A stretch of 35,382 nucleotides of DNA, from IMG/VR virus record IMGVR_UViG_3300025111_000095, positions 1 to 35,382 of that record. One strand, given 5' to 3'. Shown here in pieces: positions 30,009-35,382 of this stretch. The translations under genes and the position numbers were made by a program. The stretch's first letter is position 1, and every line of letters starts with the position of its first letter. This DNA is from a virus. The notes beneath the pieces were generated by a model. That model was not told the DNA's origin. It saw only the letters and a program-made list of their open reading frames with translations, and ran no database searches.

Positions 30009-32023
30009 TACGCAGCCGGATTGCTGCTGACAATCTCAGCATGCGTTTCGTCGGTCCCCTGTGATTTCTCAAAGTAAAGATTCAGCGGCTTGAGCGGGAA
30101 GTTTGAAACGAGGAGTTCGTATTTATGACGCACTCCTAATTGGTGCATGCCGGTCCACAAGGTTTTTACGCGATAGGTTTTGAAGCCTTTGAAAAGCCCC
30201 AGTTTTTCCAGTTCGTAGCTCAGGATGAATTTCCCTTTGATGCTTTTGAGTGCCGGGATTAAATCTTCCTCTTTGAAGAATTTGGAGCCGTGATCTCCGC
30301 CCTCTTTGGGCCAGTGAATTGGATAGGGCGGGTCAAGGTAAAAGAATGTATTGTCGGAATCATATTCTTTGAGGATGTCCTGCCAATCCCATGAATGGAG
30401 CGTTACGTTCTTAAGCCTCTCCTGGATGTCGGGCAGCTTAAGCGGTAGTCTGATGTGATAGCCCTCGCCGTTTCTGCCAGTTCTAACGCCTTCCCATGAG
30501 TCAGTCCTGCCCCAGTAGGTCGCCTTGTTTAGATAGGCGAAGCGGTAAAACCTTTCCCGCGGCGTTTTGGGCTGGCTCTCAAACAGCTTCCGGGCCCGGA
30601 TTCTGTGTATGACCCAGTCCTGTTTATTCAGCCAGTTTAAATCCTCTGGCGTCATGCTCTTGATGAAGCGATAGGCGAACATGAGGTCGGAGTTAACGTC
30701 ATTGATGACTTCCGCATCCGACCGCTTCTTATGGAAGAATACCTGGGCGCCGCCGCAAAAAGCCTCCACATAATTCTTATGCTCCGGGATAAGCGCCAGG
30801 ATTTTCTTGTAAAGCCGGTATTTGCCGCCGGGGCTTTTGAAAGCGCCATGAACCTTCTCCAGTTCCGGCGCGTCCTCAAGCTGCGGTAGAAATGGGGGGG
30901 CTTTATCCTCCATGCCTTCCGGCTCGGGTGTTAGGTCCTTCTCGATGTAAAGGTGAAGTGGCTTTAACGGGAAATTAGAGGCCATCATCTCTGTGACCCA
31001 CTCCTGATTGCCGCCCGGGCCTCTCATCTGATTCCTGCGCTTAACTATGTAGACGTTGTAACCCTTGAAAACTTTGACTCGTTCAGACGGATATGAGATT
31101 ATCCATTTCGCCTTCAGGCCCTTAATGGCTTTCAGAAAGTCCTCTTCTTTGAACCCGAAGTCAAAGAGGTTGAATTTGCCGGGATACGGTGGGTCCATGT
31201 AGAAGAACGTCTCCGGGCTGTCATAGTCCTTTAGCACCTGCAAATAGTCTTTGTTGGTGACCGCCACGTTGCGCAGCCGCTCTTGCGCGCGATCCACGGT
31301 GTTCGGGAAGTCTATCTTTACGCCTTCGTTGGCGGGGTTAAATGAGCCGCCTCGCATTTTGCCGTAGGAAGACCGGGTCAGATAGAATGATTTGTAGAAG
31401 CGGTCGCGGTCGGTTTCCGGCTTCAGGGCTTTAAGGCGTTCGTGGGTCTCCCTGAGGATTGTCCATTCGCGTTTTGCCAGCGCGTTGCTGTCCTCCGGGC
31501 TGTGGTCCCGTATAAATTTATGCATGAAAGCGATCTCCGCGTCGCGGTCGTTTAATGCTTCCTGCGGCGATGGGTCCTTGGCATAGAGCACAGCCGCGCC
31601 GCCCGCGAACGGCTCGACATAGGTGCGGTGGTGGGGGATGTACGAAGCTATCCGGTGAGCCAGATAGCGCTTTCCGCCGTAAGAACCGAACGCCTGGCGC
31701 ACGCCTTTTTCTGCGTCGTTATCATAATCCGCCTCTGCGACATCCTCGGCGATTATCGCCAGCGTTTGCTCTTGCAAATCGTCCTGAATAGTATGCTGGA
31801 AGCCCCGGCGGGTCATCTCCAGTTGGACTACGATATGCAACGCCAGGATGTCCTGCGCGTCCCAGTTCGTGGTTTCGTCAAACACCTTGTGCCCGGCCTG
31901 CAGCATGGTCCATGCCCTGTGCAGGATGAAGTCCATGGACAGCAGCTCTTGATCTGGTAACTTGGCCGGGTCCGAACGGAATAGCTCGCCGTAATCCGCA
32001 AAGTTAATTTTCACTGTTTCCAT
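30008..32023 (-). CDS. Tandem two-domain Dam-like (D12 class) adenine-N6 methyltransferase
   Basis: A 671-aa protein with GAGGAGA before its ATG. Residues 1-108 form an extra helical N-terminal domain of unknown role. Two complete D12-type methylase domains follow. Domain one (about 111-362): GGKRYLA, motif I TYVEPFAGG at 134-142, motif IV DPPY at 277-280. Domain two (about 393-653): GGKYRLY, motif I NYVEAFCGG at 417-425, DPPY at 564-567. Both end SNFPLKPL(H/N)LY(I/F)EK, so they arose by duplication. Both look catalytically intact. The linker (about 365-390) is Pro/Glu-rich and contains a C7 run. Likely methylates phage DNA against restriction; target unknown. Confidence 0.85.
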   Translation of the reverse strand: METVKINFADYGELFRSDPAKLPDQELLSMDFILHRAWTMLQAGHKVFDETTNWDAQDILALHIVVQLEMTRRGFQHTIQDDLQEQTLAIIAEDVAEADYDNDAEKGVRQAFGSYGGKRYLAHRIASYIPHHRTYVEPFAGGAAVLYAKDPSPQEALNDRDAEIAFMHKFIRDHSPEDSNALAKREWTILRETHERLKALKPETDRDRFYKSFYLTRSSYGKMRGGSFNPANEGVKIDFPNTVDRAQERLRNVAVTNKDYLQVLKDYDSPETFFYMDPPYPGKFNLFDFGFKEEDFLKAIKGLKAKWIISYPSERVKVFKGYNVYIVKRRNQMRGPGGNQEWVTEMMASNFPLKPLHLYIEKDLTPEPEGMEDKAPPFLPQLEDAPELEKVHGAFKSPGGKYRLYKKILALIPEHKNYVEAFCGGAQVFFHKKRSDAEVINDVNSDLMFAYRFIKSMTPEDLNWLNKQDWVIHRIRARKLFESQPKTPRERFYRFAYLNKATYWGRTDSWEGVRTGRNGEGYHIRLPLKLPDIQERLKNVTLHSWDWQDILKEYDSDNTFFYLDPPYPIHWPKEGGDHGSKFFKEEDLIPALKSIKGKFILSYELEKLGLFKGFKTYRVKTLWTGMHQLGVRHKYELLVSNFPLKPLNLYFEKSQGTDETHAEIVSSNPAA

Positions 32024-32025
32024 AA

Positions 32026-33987
32026 TTATTTCTCCTCAAGCACCGAAACAAAGGTGCATCTGCAATTTGGATGTGCTGGCAGTACGCCAGACGCTTCGTC
32101 CAATGCCATGATCTTGCCGAGTTTCTCACCGGGCGCAGTCTCAGCTGCGTCCGCGCACTCAATACACGCGTCGCCCGCCAGCAACCATTGGACTTTTTCA
32201 ACTCCGGCCTGCTTAAGCGCGTCCAGATTGCCCGCATTATACGCACGGTTCGCCTCTGTGCGGGCTATAACCTCGGCCAGAACATCTTTGCCGATTACCC
32301 GACTGCTGGCTTCCCGTAAAACATTTCCTTGAGCATCTATGACCGGCTTTACTGTAATGGTCTGGCTGCCGACCCAGTTCTCAATGCGCCGCATAAGCTG
32401 TGGGATGGTTTCATTGGCCGTAATTCCAGCCGATAATTCTTCCCGGAGCCGGTCAACCATCCCACCTGCTAAATCTCCAGCCAAGGCGGAGGCCTCACTC
32501 TTGATTTTCTCCTGTATGCCTGGGCTTAAGTCCTCGACTCTTTCAAGTCCGTCTCTCTGCGCAGCCAGTGCAAGACCCTTCCGCGCGGCCTCCAAAGAGA
32601 ACTTCTCTATGGTTCTGGCGATGCCGTCTTTATCAACCAGTTGGAGCAGCACCTCTAAATCACCCTCGCGTTTGATGCCCGGCAGTTTTGCTTTGACTGC
32701 GTCGCCTATCTTGCGAAACATGGTCCGTACAGCCTCAACGAACTTGTTCTCAAGCGACACTATCGCCCGTGTGGCGTTGACTATGGTCTCACGTGGATTC
32801 AGCGATTTCTGCATCTCCGGCATTCTGGGCGCGACTATCCTGCGCACCTCGTCCGGGCTGAATACGCTGTTTTGCAGGTAGATATTGAAAATCTCGGCTT
32901 GGTCTTTCTCGTCTATCGCCCGCTTGTTGAACTGGAACGCCCAGTCGTTGATGCCGAAGCCCTGGCGGATGACATGCTTTGTCAGCTTCTCCGCCAGCCG
33001 CATCTGGAAGGGGGAAATAGTCTCATCGTAAAACGTGGCCGTCTGATGATCGCCAGTGCCCGCGCCGATGTTCCCGGTCTCTATAATAGACACCTTGCTC
33101 GGCGGAACGCCGTAGACTGCCAGTATCTCGTTTCTGGTGAACTCCCGGAGTTCCAGGAACTCCATGTCTTTCTGTGTCGTGCTTATCTGCTTAAACTCGA
33201 TGTCGCCCTCCAGCACCAAATCCGAATGCGCCATGTCCGGATTCTTGACCCTGGCCTCCATATATTCGCGGTTACGCTCCACCTGCTCCGGGGTCGCGTC
33301 TTTCATAATAAATGCGCCCCTGATTTTTGCGCCATTCAGGAAGAACGCCCGGTTGTATATCTGCGCGTATTTATCAACCGTAACCGGCAGTATCAATGAA
33401 GCCAGCGGGGAAAGGCCGTAGAGGGTAGCCCCCTTGGTTCCCAGTTTGAAGTGAATAACTTCCCTGGGTGTGAATTCGACCTTTCCCGACTGGTTCCTGG
33501 GGACTTGGATGTAACCCGTAATAGTGCCGTGCTCGTCCGCTTTCACCCGCACCGTGGTCGCGTCCAGATTCCATAGTTCTCTGGGCTTACCGTCCGCGCC
33601 GTAGACCACCTCAAGAAACGCGTTGCCGAATACATAAACGTCGCGGGCGATATCGTCCAGTATCTCCAGCAGTGTGTCGTTGGGATTGCAGTTGGCGAAG
33701 AACTCCTGCAGGACTTCGGCGTTATTGGAGTCGGCATTGGCCTTTGCCGGCGATAGCGAATATCCCCGGGCGGTGACCGCCTTGCAGATGACGCCGACTA
33801 CCGCGCGGACCCAGGAGGTCTGCTCATACATCTGGTTAAAAATCTCAAAATCTATGTCCGGCAGGATGCCCTCGGTTGAGGACTGCAAGCCGGTCACATA
33901 GGAGATTATCTGCTTGGATGATTTCTGCATTTCCTCCCGGATAACGCCGCCGAACAGCGCCTTCACAAGTCTTTCTCTTATGCCCAT
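32026..33987 (-). CDS. Portal protein fused to MuF-like minor head domain
   Basis: ATG 33987 has AAAAGGAGA seven bases upstream and gives 653 aa; the open frame upstream of it lies in the previous gene. Residues 1-400 are a portal of the HK97 type: FNQMYEQTSWVRAVV, ARDVYVFGNAFLEVV, HFKLGTKGATLYGLSPLASL, EILAVYGVPPSKVS. The C-terminal part (about 480-653) has MuF features: EVIARTEANRAYNAGNLDAL, then CIECADAA and AHPNCRCTF. Portal and MuF are usually separate adjacent genes; here they are one polypeptide. The portal ring is the DNA channel; the MuF part would be inside the prohead. Confidence 0.9.
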   Translation of the reverse strand: MGIRERLVKALFGGVIREEMQKSSKQIISYVTGLQSSTEGILPDIDFEIFNQMYEQTSWVRAVVGVICKAVTARGYSLSPAKANADSNNAEVLQEFFANCNPNDTLLEILDDIARDVYVFGNAFLEVVYGADGKPRELWNLDATTVRVKADEHGTITGYIQVPRNQSGKVEFTPREVIHFKLGTKGATLYGLSPLASLILPVTVDKYAQIYNRAFFLNGAKIRGAFIMKDATPEQVERNREYMEARVKNPDMAHSDLVLEGDIEFKQISTTQKDMEFLELREFTRNEILAVYGVPPSKVSIIETGNIGAGTGDHQTATFYDETISPFQMRLAEKLTKHVIRQGFGINDWAFQFNKRAIDEKDQAEIFNIYLQNSVFSPDEVRRIVAPRMPEMQKSLNPRETIVNATRAIVSLENKFVEAVRTMFRKIGDAVKAKLPGIKREGDLEVLLQLVDKDGIARTIEKFSLEAARKGLALAAQRDGLERVEDLSPGIQEKIKSEASALAGDLAGGMVDRLREELSAGITANETIPQLMRRIENWVGSQTITVKPVIDAQGNVLREASSRVIGKDVLAEVIARTEANRAYNAGNLDALKQAGVEKVQWLLAGDACIECADAAETAPGEKLGKIMALDEASGVLPAHPNCRCTFVSVLEEK

Positions 33988-34751
33988 AAGCTGTCTCCTT
34001 TTGAAATCCCAGCGGAGTGCCGGAACCGCCCCGACCCCTTGAGTGTGGGACACTCAAAGCTCTCTCTTGAGCCCTCCTCCGCATCTATCCACCACTTTAG
34101 GTCGCACTTCTTGGGATACTCGCTGCGCCAGTTAAACGGCGATTCCTTGAGCAGCGCCTTCCGAATCTTGTGCGAGCACATGAATTTGCAGTACCTGAAC
34201 TGGAAGCCCGAGATCTTGGTCAATCCAATGCTGCGGGTGAACCCGTTGGCTCTGGTCCCGTAGCGGGTTATCAAAAGCCTGGGATGGACAACCTCGCCGT
34301 CTGCTGTGCAGTAAAACTGACTCTTGATAAAACCGCCGTAAAGCCAGTTCGCCGACTGGTAAACATAACCGGGCTTGCCCCGGAGACCATCAGCCCAACT
34401 AAACAAAACGTGGACACAGGGGAAGTCCTGCTCTATATGCAGGCCGCACAATTTCAAAAACATACTTTCGGTATTGCGGGGCATCTCGTCCAGCACGCAG
34501 AACCTGTTCAGCTCCAGATAGTTGTTCACGCCAAGCGACGGGAATAGCCTGCGAATGGTATGCATAGGCCGCGTACCGAAGCCCCATAGCGCAACACCGA
34601 CCAGTTTCTCGCCTTTGAACAGGCCGTAGGTTATCTTCGTTATGGGCGGGCAGATGACGGCGTAATGATGCGCCGCGACAAAATCCCTCCCCGTTGTGTT
34701 GGGAATGGCGGTTATGGATAAAGTTTCGGCTGCGCCGTTCAGTTTAGACAT
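33978..34751 (-). CDS. Mom-like DNA-modification protein (GNAT-fold family)
   Basis: ATG 34751 overlaps the terminase stop by eight bases and gives 257 aa; the frame upstream of it is a shadow of the terminase gene. Residues about 20-190 show the pattern I know from phage Mom-related proteins: a HHYAVICPP-type opening, LVGVALWGFGTRP, NNYLELNRFCVLDEMPRNTE, LFSWADGLRGKPGYVYQSAN followed by WLYGG. In Mu, Mom converts adenine to a carbamoylmethyl form that resists restriction. The C-terminal 60 residues are basic with cysteines (CKFMC, PKKCD). Chemistry in this phage is inferred from family resemblance only. Confidence 0.72.
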   Translation of the reverse strand: MSKLNGAAETLSITAIPNTTGRDFVAAHHYAVICPPITKITYGLFKGEKLVGVALWGFGTRPMHTIRRLFPSLGVNNYLELNRFCVLDEMPRNTESMFLKLCGLHIEQDFPCVHVLFSWADGLRGKPGYVYQSANWLYGGFIKSQFYCTADGEVVHPRLLITRYGTRANGFTRSIGLTKISGFQFRYCKFMCSHKIRKALLKESPFNWRSEYPKKCDLKWWIDAEEGSRESFECPTLKGSGRFRHSAGISKGDSLWA

Positions 34752-35382
34752 AATTATCAAACCGCCTGGAATCGCCCACGTAATATATCTTCGGCACAAC
34801 GCGCTGTGTTTCCAACGCCTGGATGGCCAGCCAGAGCGCGTCCAGCATATCTTCGGTGCCATGGGGGAAGTGGAGCAGTTCTTCTTCAAGTTGCGTTAGC
34901 CAGGCCATGCCGTTCGGCTTTGGCAGGCGTATAGCGCCGTTCTCAAAAAGCGGGGTTAAGCCGCGCAGCCTGGCATGTTTATCATCGGACGCGTTTATGG
35001 TTTTAAGCGGCATACGCTTGGTCTCTTCGTCCGTACGCAGCGACTCGGCAAAGGCCGCCTGATAGCCATTGGATTCTACCGCCATCAGGCATGGGTGGTA
35101 CTGGTGAAATACCCGTTTAGCCGCTTTGAGTTGCTCATTGAACGGAATCCTGTCGCGGTAGGCGTCAATGACGTAGACATTCCCTGCTTTATCCTTGCCG
35201 ATGACGCAATAAGCAAATCGCGAACTGCCCTCCCGCCGGGAGATAGCCAGATCAATCCCCACGTAGATCGAGAGACCATCCGGCACGTGGTCATACCTGC
35301 CGGAATCAAGCCACGCCGCCTTAAAGTCAGAGCCCTCCTGGCCGGATGGATCATTGAGATACAGGCAATTGTAAGAGCTCGT
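34744..35382 (-). CDS. terL: Terminase large subunit, C-terminal nuclease part (truncated by window edge)
   Basis: The frame is open from the right edge of the window to 34744 (212 codons visible), so the gene starts outside; an apparent GTG start at 35286 is internal. The visible part is the RNase H-like nuclease domain that cuts concatemers into headful or unit-length genomes. Acidic motifs are VGIDLAIS, then VESNGY and the final HGTEDMLDALWLA. The ATPase domain is missing because of the edge. The stop overlaps the Mom-like gene. It is the first visible gene of the leftward late operon. Confidence 0.9.
   Translation of the reverse strand, partial: TSSYNCLYLNDPSGQEGSDFKAAWLDSGRYDHVPDGLSIYVGIDLAISRREGSSRFAYCVIGKDKAGNVYVIDAYRDRIPFNEQLKAAKRVFHQYHPCLMAVESNGYQAAFAESLRTDEETKRMPLKTINASDDKHARLRGLTPLFENGAIRLPKPNGMAWLTQLEEELLHFPHGTEDMLDALWLAIQALETQRVVPKIYYVGDSRRFDNYV

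Noticed and set aside
34752-34889. N-terminal extension of the Mom-like protein
   Set aside because: It is a reading of the terminase gene in another frame; the overlap start at 34751 gives a protein that begins with a plausible family N-terminus.

Overview
The window is mostly one tailed bacteriophage or prophage genome of siphovirus type. It has HK97-fold head genes, a long-tail module and a tape measure, and no sheath or contractile-baseplate genes. A complete type I restriction-modification (RM) operon sits between its two arms. The host cannot be named from sequence alone. The Shine-Dalgarno sites are strong, base composition is moderately G+C-rich, and the lysis cassette ends in an inner-membrane-anchored protein with an outer-membrane-like C-terminus, so a Gram-negative, poorly characterised bacterium is my guess only. 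I see no rRNA, tRNA, CRISPR array or insertion sequence.

Layout. (1) Positions 1-3589, plus strand: a tightly packed operon of seven small phage-type genes (one Zn-ribbon, one HEXXH metallopeptidase-like) ending in a tyrosine recombinase. (2) 3590-3987: an intergenic region with a 17-bp-arm inverted repeat just after the integrase and two extended -10 promoter motifs. (3) 3988-10360: hsdM-hsdS-hsdR, apparently intact, followed by a translationally coupled 23-codon stub and a small membrane protein gene. These look more A+T-rich than the phage genes and are probably cargo. (4) 10970-35382, minus strand, read right to left as the late operon: terminase large subunit (cut by the window edge), Mom-like DNA-modification protein, portal-MuF fusion, tandem two-domain adenine methyltransferase, a self-contained 59-aa gene with its own promoter and terminator, prohead protease-scaffold, major capsid protein, a small protein, four consecutive genes with fibronectin-III-like domains, connectors, tail terminator, tail tube, tail chaperone, tape measure, two large tail-tip or fibre proteins, amidase endolysin, holin-like protein and spanin-like protein.

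The late genes form a nearly continuous packaging, head, connector, tail and lysis assembly line with many 1- to 4-base stop/start overlaps. The most unusual content is a set of DNA-modifying functions inside the head module (Mom-like protein and double Dam-like methylase) next to a restriction cargo; a moron-like cassette with an operator-like palindrome, a probably leaderless transcript and a two-hairpin terminator; a lambda C/Nu3-like nested scaffold start; and a four-gene FN3 cassette placed where capsid decoration or head-fibre proteins would be expected.
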